A stretch of DNA of 64,000 nt from Tubulanus polymorphus (Eukaryota > Nemertea > Palaeonemertea > Tubulaniformes > Tubulanidae), in NCBI RefSeq assembly GCF_964204645.1, contig NC_134030.1, positions 6,570,278 through 6,634,277 of the forward strand, written 5' to 3'. Both the position numbers and the translations under genes were made by a program. The stretch's first letter is position 1; each line of letters begins with the position of its first letter. Below the pieces are notes generated by a model. The model did no database searches. It saw only the letters and a program-made list of their open reading frames with translations, and was not told the origin of the DNA. Below are positions 26,901-41,900 of this stretch, piece by piece.

Positions 26901-29900
26901 GGATAATAATAAGATTTTTATGAGGTGGCAATAAAAACTCAGCTGCTGAGGTGATGTTTAATAGAGACAGCGCTGATCGGCGAGAGACGCTTTAACCTGT
27001 CCATCGCAGTAAGTACTAACCTCTCCCTGTCCTAGCCGTAGTTCTCAGTGGATACACCGCGGTCGAATTATCTTTAAAACAGCAATTGAACAATTCAATT
27101 TCAACCAATCGAAACTTCCAAAACATGGCAAATTCATTTTCAAAACGTTCTTTCTTTCTTGTTCCGCAATATGAATTTACTGATTTTTATCATTGATTGT
27201 AAGCCCAACCTTTTCCATGGACGTTAAATGGAAAATTTAAAAGTACGGGTAACTAACTGTCTTTGTTTCACCTACGCAAACTAAAGATTAGGTAAGATCT
27301 TTTTTCGCTGATGGTTATTTCGATTCACTTGTTAGGAATGTTTTAACATGTGGAAGCTACTAAACTGTTATCAGTGAACACGATATTTCAATATTAGTAA
27401 ATACAAGCCACATGTCAAACACGACGCGATTGGCCATCCCCTGCCAAGCATTTTCATCTCGGGAAATGTAAAAGCAAGATTTAATCGAAAATGAATGAAA
27501 GTCCAAGATATGATTTTTTTAGATCTTATGAAAAGCAAGCCGAAACCATCCAAAATCGATGCAAAATTCGAATAGGAGAAAACCTTGTTTTCACGGAACC
27601 TAAAAGGATTAGAATAATGGACCTCTTTTGTTATTCAAAACTATACTTTTTCACACAATTTCTTAGTATTGTAGCTAATCAAAAGTCATACGGGAATGAA
27701 AAATACCTACATGACTTTCATAAGTTTTCAGGTCCTTAATAAACATTACATTTAGCTAATATTCATGACTTTCTCTCTCATTTCATAGATGGTGATATTT
27801 ACACAACACTAATCCACAGGTCTATATTACACGGTTGTTTGTATAAACCGAGGGCATAAACCAACGCCATACATTTACAAGTCTTTCACAAATATACGCC
27901 CCCCATTTCAAACCCTAAGAGCGCCCAACAATTCCTTAAGTGTCTTTTTGTATCCGGAGATCAAACATATCTGCGGAGGATATAATGCCAAAAACAACAT
28001 TATTTCATGCCACTCCTAAAACAACAAACGGACTGGCGTATTCTTGAATTCTTTTTAACAATTGATCAGTAAGGCTTACTATTGGACCCCGGAGTAACAA
28101 GTTAATATTTGATCATTTTAACTTTTAAAGAGTCAAACTCAACTCATATGGACATGTCTCTAGATACTGAAACTAATGAAATATTCATAACTCTAAAGAC
28201 AACTGTAATATACACAGCTACAGTCATCAATTAGTTACTCAAGATTGACAACAGTTTGCATGTGTCAGTAAGCACTATTACCAGGTTTCAACACTGGCTC
28301 TGTCAAACTGTTGATGATCCAAACTATATGAGCAATTAAGCTATGGCAGGTTTTTGAAGAAGGATGCATTCATAATCTAATGAGCAACGACATGGAAACT
28401 TAATCAAGAATTACAGATTGCATCGCGTTAAAGGATATAGAGATGGAACCAAATTTTGTGAAAATGTTTCTAGCATTGAATAATGGATGACGGAGTGGCG
28501 GGGGGGGGGGGATGTACAAAAAGTATTAATGAGATTAATGACTATGTTAGTGTAAAGACGATGATGAGCGAATTAAAGACCGGGCACATTGTCGATCAGT
28601 CAGGGGTCTGACTAACTACTGATTATAGGATATATTCAATATGAATCGATCGGTTGTTTATCTGCATTCAACCAGGAAATAATTCCATCTCTTTATTCGA
28701 TATATTCATTGATGTTGCGAATTCTCATCTGATGATGATGATATGTGATGTGAGCTCAGATATTTAGGAGTTCTACGATATAGGCAATGTATAATGTATA
28801 ATGTATATATCGGGAAAATAGAAATGGACCAGCTTTCTGAACAACGCGTGTAACCGAATACAGTGAAGTGTGTAGAATACCTGTTTTATATGTTAATTAC
28901 CAGTCGCGGCTCAAATTACGGAAACTAATCAAATTGAAACAACTCTCCGCGCGACAAATTATTCATGAAATTTCAACATTGTTTGTACCCTTTTCAGTGG
29001 AAATGAACTCAACCTCGATAACTGTTCGGCAATAACTGCTACGTGAAGATGATCATGTCATTCGGAAAGTGGACTCTGAAAGACGTTCTATTCCCGAGAA
29101 TGTTGGACTTTATAGGAATAATCATTAGATCAGGTAAGATTGAAATATATTGATACATTGAAAATTCCACAATTGAAACATTCTAAATCTATCAAAATAT
29201 TCATACTGTCAGTAAATAAACTTGAAATAAAATAAACTTGTCTCAATTGTGGAAGCTTTAAAGGAATCACAGTCGTAGGGACCCTGTATTGTATGTGTAT
29301 AACTCGAAATGGTATTTATTCACTCACCTCGTTCGGCTTCAACCTTTTCACCACACATCTTTCTCAACCTCGATGGCGGCAAACAAAAAGATATATTTAT
29401 CTGTTTAATGTCTTCGTTTTCGATTTTCACCGAACCGCCTTCGGTCGACGCGCACTGTTCAATGACTTTCCAGTTTTCATTGTCAGTCGTTGCTTCGATC
29501 TGGACGCAATATTGTCCGGCAATACTTTTAAATTTCAACAGGCTCTCGGCGACGATATACCGCACATCTTCTGGCGTCGGCAAAACCACAGCTGGAACAA
29601 AAGTGACAAAATACATTATTGGTACTTTGAAAAAACTCTTCACAGGGTGGTCATCTTCTGTCAATTTACAAATTCCAAGTTTTCCCTGATTTTTTCATGT
29701 TGAATAAATCCAAGGAATTTTTTTGGTTTAAAATGTAACAATTCATTCGTTTTCTATGAATCATGTATCGATAAAGAAACACGCGGGCAATCACATATCC
29801 AAATTCCCTAAGTTTTCCCTCAGATTTTTGCTAAATTTGTCAAATTCCCTGTTTTTTTACCACAATTTTTCTGATTCCCTGAGGTTTCCAGATCTTCCAG

Positions 29901-32900
29901 GTTTTCCAGGTCAGTGGCTACGCTGTCTGAAACTATATAACTACTTTTTCATTGATCAGAATTATCACCTCAAACTTACTTTTTAAGTTAACGTCGACAT
30001 TCTTCGATTTGGCACCGAGCATGTTCACCGCTCTGCACGTGTATTGACCTAAATGTTGTTTGTCCGTTATTTTCAAACTAAGTTTCGAAAGAACGGAATA
30101 TTCCCCAGTTGTATCCGTCGTTTGGATATTCACATTAGCACCGTTCGACGCAATCGGTCCTTGCGGTCCGCTCCATTCGATAGTTGGTTTGGGTAAACCT
30201 TTCCCGTGACATTCGATCGTCACTGTTTCATTGACGAAAGCGCTGTATTGAGTCTCCTTTACGAACGCCTCAGCTTCGTCTGTAAAATACATTATAGTTG
30301 AAACCAGATATTTCTAATGATCATTACGTTTATGCAAAATATCTCAATATTCCGTTGAACTTTCTACCATAGGTGCCTGGTGCAAACATTTTGTGACCCC
30401 AGTATCCTAGGAACGGTAAAGAAAGGTTTTTTTTGAATGGTACCTAGGATACTTGGATAAAAAAACCTATTGCGCCAGGTCTCTCAAAGCGGACTACCTG
30501 ATATCTGTAGTAGTTTTTACCAACAAATGAGAGTAATTTGACATAATAAATAGTAGTTTAATTGATATTCAACTAGAAATTATTCTCATTTTGAGAGTGC
30601 TTTGATATTAGATACTACTTGATTTAGAAACTACTCTTAAACAGTTATCGTAGTCAGGTCTCGGTCCTTGTGTTTTCTACAATAATAGACTTACACTGCA
30701 CTCGAACTAGGATGGATTTCTTTTCGATACCAGTTTTTACCGGTTGTCCGGACGGTTTCAGAGAATTCGACGCAATGCACGTGTACTCGCCGGAGTCCGC
30801 TCTTGTCACCTTCTCTTTGAACAACGTGACGCCGTTGACGCCTGAATTCGGATCGCCGCGTTTCTCCCAGCGAACCAGAGCCGATGGATTTGCGCTCTCT
30901 ATTCGACATGGTACCTTCAACTCGTTCGTTTCATTCAGTAGTAACTCCGGCCCGGACGGAAAATTTTGAATCGTGGGTTTATCTGAAATTTACACCAAAA
31001 TTACTAAACCTGTGAATATCTTTATTCAGAGATGGCTATCAAATAGGCTTTAAGATCTGGAAACGATATTCAACCTCAGTAACCAAATTTCGACAAGCAG
31101 GTACATTTTAGATATTGTGAAAAATGGCTGAATTCCTACATGTTCACACTTTCATCCACCGGATACTTACACTGAACTTCAACCTTAATCGTAGCTTCTG
31201 TTGTACCAATTTGATTAGAGGCTGTACATGAGAATTCGCTACTGTTTGTTCTCAGATATGTCGGCGAATACTGCAAATTCACTTCCGTAGCTGAAAAATC
31301 AAGCGATATCATTCACGATGAAACAACTGAAAAGCAATCAAAGCATACCCAGTCCACCATGGCAGGGTTTGTACTTCAGCGGTCTCAGGGCATCCTCCCT
31401 CAGCGGGGATTCAAACCTGATATCGCTAGACTCATCCACGGCACAAACCCATACCACACTAGACCCGGTGCGCAGGTACATGCGCAGGTTAACCGCACGA
31501 AAACATATAGCTGCGCGCTCGGTGCGGCAGGGATTTGTACCGAGGCAATCTCAAGTTCGAATCCCTGCCTGAAGCGTTACTTCCAACTGTCTACTTACGC
31601 TGAATAACACCTTGTTTTTTCCAGACAACATTTCCAATTATTCCTGGGTTAGCGGCAATATTACATAATAGCGTGGACGGTTGATTTTCCACCACAACTA
31701 AAGGATTATACACTTTTTTTGTACTTTCTAAAAGTATCGAAACTCGAGGCTTATCTGAAAATATCAAAACAAGAATTACCTTAATCAATTCGAGAGCTAT
31801 GCAGGGCAATAGCGAACAGACCAATTTTCGCTTTACGTCAATTGTTTCCCACGATTAACCCTATTGGATTGTTCATTTACCCTCACGTGGCGGGACGCCC
31901 TTGGGTGTATTGCCCGCATATTGTGAGCAGCCAGCAAGACTCAAACCTACTTGTCACCCAGCAATGAAGGCAACAGCATCTCACCTTTTCTTCGCTGAGC
32001 TACTGAGGCCGCTTACAGTAAGCAGAGGTGCTGCCTCTACATGGTCATTAGTGGGACTACTAACATTGCAGATGAGGCACCATCTGATGGGCAAAATAAA
32101 AACTACATAAGTTGAAGATGTGCTGCCACCTTATGGGCAATAGTAAAACTACTACTACTTAAGTTGATCATCTAATGGGTGATTATGATATCATTAACAT
32201 GAAACGCGCTATCACAGCGTGTTCAACACAGGAAACTACCTAAGGAGCTGTCATATAGGCCTATTTGAAATGTACTGAATCATATACTTACATTGAACAC
32301 TGATCAATTTAGCTGTTTCTAAAGTTAACAGTTGATTAAATACTTTGCAGGTATAGTTCGTTTTATCGTCCTCGTAGGAAACTGTTTTTGTGGCTGTAGC
32401 AGTAGTCGTCTCCCCTACTGTATTGACAGTTGTCTGCAGCGGTCCGGACCGATTGTAAATCTCGATAGTTGGGGTCGGGTTCCCGCCCGTTGAACTGCAG
32501 GTAAATGTCACCGTGTTACCTTCCGTGATAGCGCCTGAACCGGCGTTAAAAACTGGTGGCCCCGGAGGTACTGAAATAGAAAAAACACATCAGTACACAT
32601 GAAAGACATTTAAACAGCAAAAGATGGATGATTACATCATATCATATCACAATCATATCATATGTTAATGGTATATCAACAGATTGCTTGTATAAAATTT
32701 TTGAGTCATGCGGTAGATGAAATATAAGTTCCTGACAGCTATCGTTATAATAGAATATTGGACCTGGGAATCTATTCAAAGGTCTTTTAAAACCTTATTT
32801 GATTGCTTAAATTGAATTTTTTATCATGGTTACAAATAATTGCCTAACAACTATATGGTGTTTAAGATTGCCTCAGACCAGGAAGTGTTTTATAGCAGCC

Positions 32901-35900
32901 ATAAAACATTACGATTTATAAATTCAATCAGTTAATGGATAGATTTATCTCAATTATAACAGTCATGGTCAATGTTTCATTGTCATGAAGTATCTCTTAT
33001 ATCATATATAAAGGTGTTTGTAAAACCCAAGGGGCAAAATCCCATCCACTAGGCAACTGTAGACCTTCAATAACAATAATTATAAACTTTATTGTCAAAG
33101 AAATATTTCTTTTATGACAAATTATCATGATACATACCCCAGTAAATATTATAGGCCATATAGATGACGGAGGACAAAGCATTAAAATACTAGAAATAAT
33201 AACTAATTGACAGGAGGGAAATTGAAACTATAAATTGACGGACTAAAGCTTTAAAATTCTGACCATTAGGAGAAACAAGTGGAGAGCATTGCATGGATTC
33301 TTCAGAAAACGTAGAGGTTTATAAATTTTTGGGTTGTTCAAAGCACTTTGTGGGACTTGTCTCATTCCTTTGTACAGGGGGCTAATTAACAGAACATGAT
33401 ATTAATTTTCAACAACATTTAGATCATAGTCATTATAACTCAATAATCCAATAGAAATTTATTCATAAATGCTGTGATATTTATTTTTAGAGCATGAATA
33501 TGATATGTCTCTGAAATCAGGCCTCAACTGGCTTTTTCATATCCACAAAAGTAATCCTTATAATAATAACAAATACATATATAGACCTTATACAAAAATC
33601 AATTAGATTAATTGCAGGATCAGATAAACTCAAGTGCTCAATTCCATAAAATCATAAATTAGCATTTTAAACCAATAGGGTCTGATAAGTGACACAAAGG
33701 GTTAAGCCTACATAAATCTCTCCCTGATATAATAATCCCTATCAGGATTAACTAAATCCCTATATTTCCTACTTTCAAACCAGGACCCTGCACTTGCTGA
33801 AACAAGATCAAAAATAACATATGACACAATGTAATTACCTACAGATTATACAATATGTAAACCAATATATTGAACGATAATCCAAGCCACTGATTTCACA
33901 GTCATGGCTCTTATTCAAACAAGTGGCTATAAACACTTATCTAATCTGATCTTATAAATGCTGGGTTTTCTTAGGGATTAACTCTATTTTAAAGCTGCTC
34001 CTTCAGGGCACACAATTTCAAACATGTCAGATATCTTGTTTTCGGGATACATTTCCAAAATCCAGGGCACATTTTCCCGCTGATAATTCGAATGATTTTC
34101 TATTCAGGCAGATGTAAACTGCGAACGTTTCGAAATTAGTATTGGGATTAGTTAAACTAGTCGTTCACAGATGGCACCACCCGCTAGTGCTGTACGATTC
34201 GCCAACTTTCTGAAAGGATTGTTACTAATTAAATGTCATAAATCGTGTCACACTTTTGTGCGTAGTTATATTCAATATTTGAATGTGATCAGATTTTATG
34301 ACCTATAAAAGACGAGAAGGTATTTACTCAAGTACTGAGCAGTATCGCTGCTGCCTAATGCAGTAGTTTAAGCAGTATATATATACATATTTTTCATAAA
34401 GCGTGTACCTTGTATAATTATTTTTCATACCGCATAGAAAAGATTTCTACACAATTGATTCGCGTGTATGTAAGACTGATCTAAAGAATAAATAAACGTA
34501 TTATTTCAAAATCTTACACAAGATTTCTGATGAATTAAAGTGCGTAGAAAGTCGTAGAAAACACCTGGGTATATCAATATCATATCGAGATCAAAAGAAG
34601 TCCCTGATTACGGAGAAAGGAAATCGTCTATATAACTTTTCACCGGTGACTTAAACAACTTCTTATATCAGTAATAGAAATGTTTAATATCTCTTCCTTT
34701 AACATCCTTTTATTGGATTGAAAGACGTTTTTAACATTTAATGGATCTAATTCCTCCATTGATATATTTCTCTGTTTGGGCAAATCTACAACACGCGAAT
34801 ATGGCAATGTTTTTTTTATTTTAATTCTTTGTTTACTTGTCAATCGATCATAAATGTCTATAGGGTCAAACAATGAACCATGTAAAAAATATCAGATGGG
34901 GAAAATATTGTTTGGAGAAAACTTCTTAGATATGTTGGGGCTGGAGAATATGTTATATACATATGTAAATTTTATGAAAAATATTCAAGTAGAAAAGTGA
35001 GCCCCATTAGCTGACGGTTTAGCCTTGTTTCGTATTGGATTAGTTCATGAATACACCAACCAGGCAACTGAATACCGTGCGCTTGAATACAAGATCTCCC
35101 GTGGTACTGCGAGAAACCATTGAAAACCCGATTCATATAACAAATCACACTACAGGAATCGCACCACAAAAACAAGTGTCACCGCAGTACAAAATACGTC
35201 AGAAATTACCAAGACCTAAACATATGTCCGCTTAATAGATTATCAGATCGAATTCCTTCGCGATCATATTCAATTACTGATACGCCATTTTTTTATCGAA
35301 TAAAGAGTTTGATTTCATAACATTATCATATACTATCGGACTTTGCAATTACGGCTAAATAGAATGCAATGAGTATCGCGGAGATAGATTTATCATTTTT
35401 ATTACATGACGCATAAAGAGTAGCTATACGTATGCGCTATCATTCGCTGCGATTTTTTTTTTGTTTTCTTAATAAACTACACAACAGTTACAAAGAAAAC
35501 ATATCACGTTTTATCCCCAGTAATATTATGTAACTATAGAGTAAGTTAGGCTAAACTCCCAGCAGTTTTTATACAGTCTAAATCGCATTTTACTCGGAAT
35601 TTGGACGAAAATGAAATCTCGAATTTTTGCGATACCCTAACTTATCTTTCCTATCATCAACTCGGACCAATTTTTTTGGTCCCGGTTATTCTGAATAAGG
35701 CGAGGAGGTTTGCTATAATGGCGGCATCTTAGCCTGTTATACTAGTCATCTATTGGATTATAGAAAATAAATGGCTGTTGAAACTAAAATTAAGAGGGTG
35801 TCGCATTTTGATATTTGCGTGTTTGGGCGCGGTAAATGCTCACCATGGTAACCGATTTACGAACTCCGCGCACTTTTAAGAATTAACGCTATATATGATA

Positions 35901-38900
35901 TCCCGTAACCATAGTTACCTGGATGAGTTCAGATGAAAGGCTGAATTCGTCCGATCAGTTCGATCATTTCAAATATTTGTTATTATATTACATTATTTGT
36001 TATTAGATATTCAGACTGGTCACCTGTTAATCTCGAAATTTCAACCTATAGAGTTATATAGGCTACTAGTTTATAATCTTTTATAAGATTATATTTCAAT
36101 TAGTCTGCAAGCAGTTTCAGAAAACTGAAAACCCGAAGAGCCGCGATGGCTCAAGCATTTTTGGCCAAATTTGACTCTGGTCTGATTTGCACCAATTTGA
36201 CATAGGCAAAATCATCTTCATCGCATCGCAGCTTAGATTTGAAAATAACCAACCTAACCAACAACAGTGGGACTGGATCCAGTTCCATAGTTTGGAGTTA
36301 AGATTTGACTCGGACTTAAAACATTCATAATGAACTAACTCTAACTCACAACTGTGGAACCGGATCTTGGGTGTCTTGCGTTCGCCAACTGAACCAACTA
36401 ACAAAAAACACTTACCTAATACAGTTAAAACAGCCGATCCGGTCACTCCACCGAATATCTCACATATATAAGTACCGGCGTGCGACTTCTGCGCGAACTT
36501 GATCGTCAAACTGAACGTCCCGATTTTGTAATGAGTCGGATCTCGATTGCTAGTGACGACATTCTGACCGTTGATGACGGCGATCGTGTCTTCGCCTTTC
36601 CTCCAGAAAACCTGCTCCGACCCTCGACCGCTCACCTCGCACGGTATCGTCACGTTTTCGTTCAGCGGCACGCTGGCGTCAGCGGGTTTACTGATCCACG
36701 TAATCGCTGCATCCGTAAATCCTTAAACGAGAAAAAAATAGAAAAAATATGTTCAGAGATCAATACCGAATATACCGGACAAATCATCTTAATAGGTTAC
36801 GTAACAATGAGGAATCCATGCCAACAGTTATCCCACTAGATGGCGTGCATATCCACGCTGCAAAACCTTGGACCCAGTTCCACAGTTGTGAGTTAGAGTT
36901 AACTCTGAGTTAAAGTTAGTTCATTTTCGATGAGTTAACGTGGAGTTAAATCTTAACTCAGAACTGTGGAACTGGACCCTGTATAGTGCTTTCAGTAATA
37001 AGTTGAAATTTGTTCATTTACATTTCATTGAAATATGAAAGAAATTCTTAAATCAACATTGATACCAACACTACATCTTTATAACATTTCCGTACTAAAT
37101 CAACCCATCATAATCGAGTTCATATTTGTTGAATTTCATCCGATTTCAAGCAGCTCACATCATCAATTAGGCAAGTTGTGTCTGATAAAACCTAGATTTG
37201 ATTGACATTATCAACGTGACTTTTGTTCATCAGTAGAATTATCAGAAGAAATTATGAATCAATCTTTATTTAATCAAAGAAAAACAACATCATTGTCAGG
37301 ATATATGAACCTGGCGGATCCTCACATGCCACAAAAATGGTGGACATATCTCTCAAATCTAACAGGTGTAGTAAAACGATGATTACACCAGCTGATCAGT
37401 TAGTCATTGTAGATTTAAGTGCCTTTTTCAATATCACAGTCGACATTAAAGTTGCAAAAGGCTGATAATTGAAATATCAGTGTAGACAATACCCAGCGGG
37501 CGGCAGATGTCATGAACGGACTTCTCCCTGTTAAACTGATGACGTGTTATGATGTAATATGATTAGATGTCACCCCCACCCTGTCTATTATAGAATATGT
37601 AACACCCTGATCACTATCTATTCAACTTGGAGTACTCCAAGATTTAACCGAGATTTCTCGAAACTAGCCAACAACTGATTTTTTCTAGTACTACGCAGAA
37701 ATACCTGTGCTAAACGAACGCGAGGTCTTGGCTGCTAAAACAGAAAACAATAAGGGCTATTTCTAGCAGGAAAAAATATCAATTCTGTGAACTATTTGAC
37801 TGAGTTAAACTGTGGAACCTGACATACAATAGCTAGCTTTCACATCGCCTGGGTCCAGGTTGTCAAAATACGTAACACAAGTCCTACAGGTGATGACTAT
37901 TTTCAGTCAAGTTGATTTCGAGAGCTCTTGCGTCAACTGGGCTTCGACATTTCATGCCATAAACGCGCAACACGTATACAGTTTTTGAAAATGGCTCATA
38001 GAATTGAGTTGAAACGTTAAGCTACAAGATAGTTTTTTCTTTTTATTGTGGGTTTTATCTACTATTGATATTGGACAGCCACTTGTCTATGGAAACCAAC
38101 GCAACACGTATGATCGCGTAGACTAGAAATATTAATCCATATAAAGTGGTAATTTGATCAGTTGTACGGAGTACTGCATGTACACGCAACATGGCCCCAC
38201 TGGGATACTATATACCTGAACGCTCGACGCGCAGAGGCTTACAAAAAAGAAAAATAGAACTCCCGTTTATTTGATTCACTGATGAAGGGTACTTCATATA
38301 CAATTCATCAATGACAAGCCATATAGAATGAATAAATTATCACCTTTAATACGATGGACCAGGCATATGTACACGACTATAGCGATGTCTATATCATCAT
38401 ATACCAATTTTTGAAGAAGGAGCTTAGAAATTCAGATAGCATGTCACTTTCATCCCCCGAGTTTATTAATACTGGTCTCTGTGGAACCTGCACGCGTATT
38501 CGCTGATGCGTGCACACTCTCGATAATCATTATAACAAAACCTGTATCCATAGAAATCACGAACTCGTCTACTGCCGGGGCTGGCTGGGGAGGAGGCTGT
38601 TGATATCAATATTCAATAATTCTCCTCTATACTGAACCATAACAACGTGATGCAGTCAATGTATTAAACGATCAGAGCTCATAATACACTGGTTGAAATT
38701 ATTGAATTACACTACAAAACTACAAACTCCTTAAATGTCGACGCCGCCTATTGAGGTAAATTCTTAAGATGGCAATAACTTTGTCAAAAATGAAAGTCAA
38801 ATGCAGGGTCTTGTATGTGATTTTGTTTCAAAATTGGAATCTTTGGTCATGGCCATTTCCACAACCAATTACATGTAGTCTAGATTATGTTATTCTACAG

Positions 38901-41900
38901 CTCATAACTTCCTCCACTAGTGTGATGTAATGGAGCTTTTTTTTGGTAAATTAAACAAAAGATTTTTGCAGAACCAACACTGCTTGAACTTCATCAGTCC
39001 AAGTTATAAGGCCGTTTATGCAGCTATTTTATAGCTAATTAGATTTATTTCGTGACGTCTCGTATCTCGAAGGAATGTTATTGTAACATTTCATATACAT
39101 TCTATCACTCATCATTTAGGTTGTATCATCATACCATAATACAATATCACATTTCGATTACCATCATCTAATTTTTGTAATACTAGAAAAAAATCTATAG
39201 CTCACTTCACCATAAACCAATTCCGATCTTTTCTATCTAGAAATACACTCGAAAATAGTATCGAAAATAGAAACATTTTATCGGGAAACAACTGGCAAAC
39301 AGGATTATCGAACAACTGCCGAGATGCCAAAACTTAACCCAAAACCGAAGCCAAACAGCTGGAATGTAGGGTCCATAGTTGACCACGCGGAACAGATGTT
39401 CGGCTTATTTCTCATTATCTCTAATTTCGTTTTATTTATAGGCAGCTGATGATGATGAAGTAGCTACAAAAAAGTCCGCATTTCAAGAATTCTGTTCTCT
39501 AAAAGAGTGACAGAGACAGCTGATAGCCGATAAAGCAGCCAGCAGCAGCCAGCAGCCTATATTTCACCTGGTATGCTATGTTTTCTCTTGATTCAAAATA
39601 CACCGCGCACACGCCTCAACACACATACAACACGAGAATATAAGAGTTTTTTAATAGTCTGTATACAAAATATGACAAAACAGGAGAATTATTATCGAAA
39701 ATGATATTCCTATAAATTCATTCATAGTGACGGCGCAAGGTGCGACTGGCTGTTTACTAAATATGACAAATATAATTATGTAGTCTAGTAATTTTTGCTT
39801 CGTTTTGACACATGAGAAAATGTGTCATATCTTGATAAAGTTCCTAGAATATTCAGCATACCTAAATAATCGAATGAAGTTTAACCGCAAAATCCCCGAG
39901 GAAACTCCATCAGCCCATGTCACCCTGCACGAGTCAATTAGGTCTATTCGAACCAGGTGCGAAAGTCATGATTTTTATTAAAATCTTCTTGAATCCGATC
40001 GTTACAATCATAAAATTGTAAACGCCCTGTGAAAATATGACTCATCGGATATTAGTGTGGATGTTGAGACATATCCATGGTCACCGGAACGTAAAGCCAT
40101 CCACCTCCACTGCTAACACCAGGCAGCTGTTTATATTGTATTTGATACAGTGACTCGCTGTGTTATAATGGATTTGAGGCAGATCTGAAAATCATGACCT
40201 TCATAATTCATAAAAGTGAGGTACAATTATCGATCGGTAAACAATGCGAGTATAGAATAGATTTTCCGGCATTCTTTGAATGTTTAAACATTCGCTAATT
40301 CTCCAAATACGAAACGATTGTCTACATCGTATTAATGAAATACATATGCGCGACGTAGAAAAGAAAAATATTCATAGAATCGAAGTCAATATTATTCTAA
40401 ATATCATTAACTGAGAGATATTGGATATGTAACACGGGCGGGAACAGCGTGTGAAGTACAGTCATATTTAAACATACGGTAACAATCATATATAGTTATG
40501 TATTGACAATAGATCAACAGATGTCTAAACCCTTGCATCCCTGGGAAAACAGTTTTCACGCTGGTCGGTTTAAATCTTCGTGTCATCAGCTTTTGACGGA
40601 TTGTTTTTTGCCACATCTGAACTCAATTTAGTTTATGCCACTTTTTTGCTAGAGCAGTTTCCAACTCGTTGATTCATTTCATTTGAATAAAGATGTTTAC
40701 TTTCGTAAACAATTTTTCATTGTTTTTCACATGTTATCAGTACCAGTGAAGAGGGTGGAGTCATTTGTTGCTCAGTACGCGCCTGCAGTCATCCCTATTA
40801 CGTTATGCCTGCAGAAACAACCAATTACGCCAGTCTTTCATACGAACCGCACATAAACAAACCAGTTACATCGGATTCATTTTCCCTGAATTATTTCTGG
40901 ACTGATAAATACTGCACTATGTAGTAATACAAAGTGACAACTAGATAATCAAACCATATATATCTTTCTACATGTATATACATAACAGCTTTCATGGGTT
41001 TTCTGCCGACAGCTTTTCTATTGCGCTTTATTTAAAAGAAATTAGGAATTTTCATTGTAAAAATACTTAACCTAAATAGGATTTAACACATTTATATATT
41101 TTTGATGAATAATGCACAGACATGACTGTACAGGCCGTGCTGTGTAGGGGGTGTGCGCGGGGAATGAATAGGATTGTTATTAAAACTAATATATGACTGA
41201 GATTGGAATGTTTTCGAGTATTCTGCGGTTCCAATTGAACTTTAATGAAAGTCGCGCGAAGCAGAACTTTTCAATGATTATGATAATTACTGGAGCAAAA
41301 CGACTTCGACAATGAGTTTAGTCTTACTAATTTTCAGATAATGATTCTTTTATTCTATAGCGTTGTAGTTGCCGGTATTCGAATAAAAAGCCAACACTAA
41401 CGAACTGAAGTCACGCTCAGTATTGATAGAAATTACAGTGTAAAAATACTGCCATTCTATTAGCAGTATAAGTACACATGTTTAATGCTATGCAAGCAAG
41501 CTTTTTGAACTTGATTTGAACCAAAAAAGTGTCTCTCCTTTGTAAAAATGTGGTTTACATGTGACTAAATCTGGATTTAGATCCACTCAGGACTCATCCA
41601 TCAAAGGCCTCTTCAAACAAATAGGCTTGAAAGATTTTGGAATCGGTGCAAGACCCAGCATGGCGGATCATGGTCCCACTTCTATTAGCGGAAGGATTGA
41701 GAAATGATAGTAGGATATTTTGAATGATAGCAAGTTAAATGAAATGTATGATTACATACGGTGCTGTATAACCTGCCACAGTGGAAAAATATTTTCTTTG
41801 ATCAAATTCTTCGGAATTCAATTTTTGCAATGACGTTAATATCGACGCGCAAGAAAGAAATCATATTTAAAGGCGATATCATGTCAATATTATTGCCTGT

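Larger units (their letters stand above)
17950..29327. other. intron 8 of the Ig receptor (rest of an 11.7-kb intron)
   Basis: Non-coding AT-rich DNA between the FN3-like exon and the membrane exon. It holds several repeats listed separately, two (AT)n tracts, and a G-run at 28500..28511. The minus-strand frame at 23477..23821 (114 codons) is the longest here and has no recognisable domain. Confidence 0.6.

Noticed and set aside
29293-29703. Plus-strand frames of 136 and 126 codons
   Set aside because: They are antisense shadows of the FN3-like exon of the receptor, which fits the minus-strand gene in phase.
31532-31580. Possible tRNA gene around GTTCGAATCCC
   Set aside because: The stem pairs over only about 45 bases, too short for a tRNA; it is better seen as part of a repeat.
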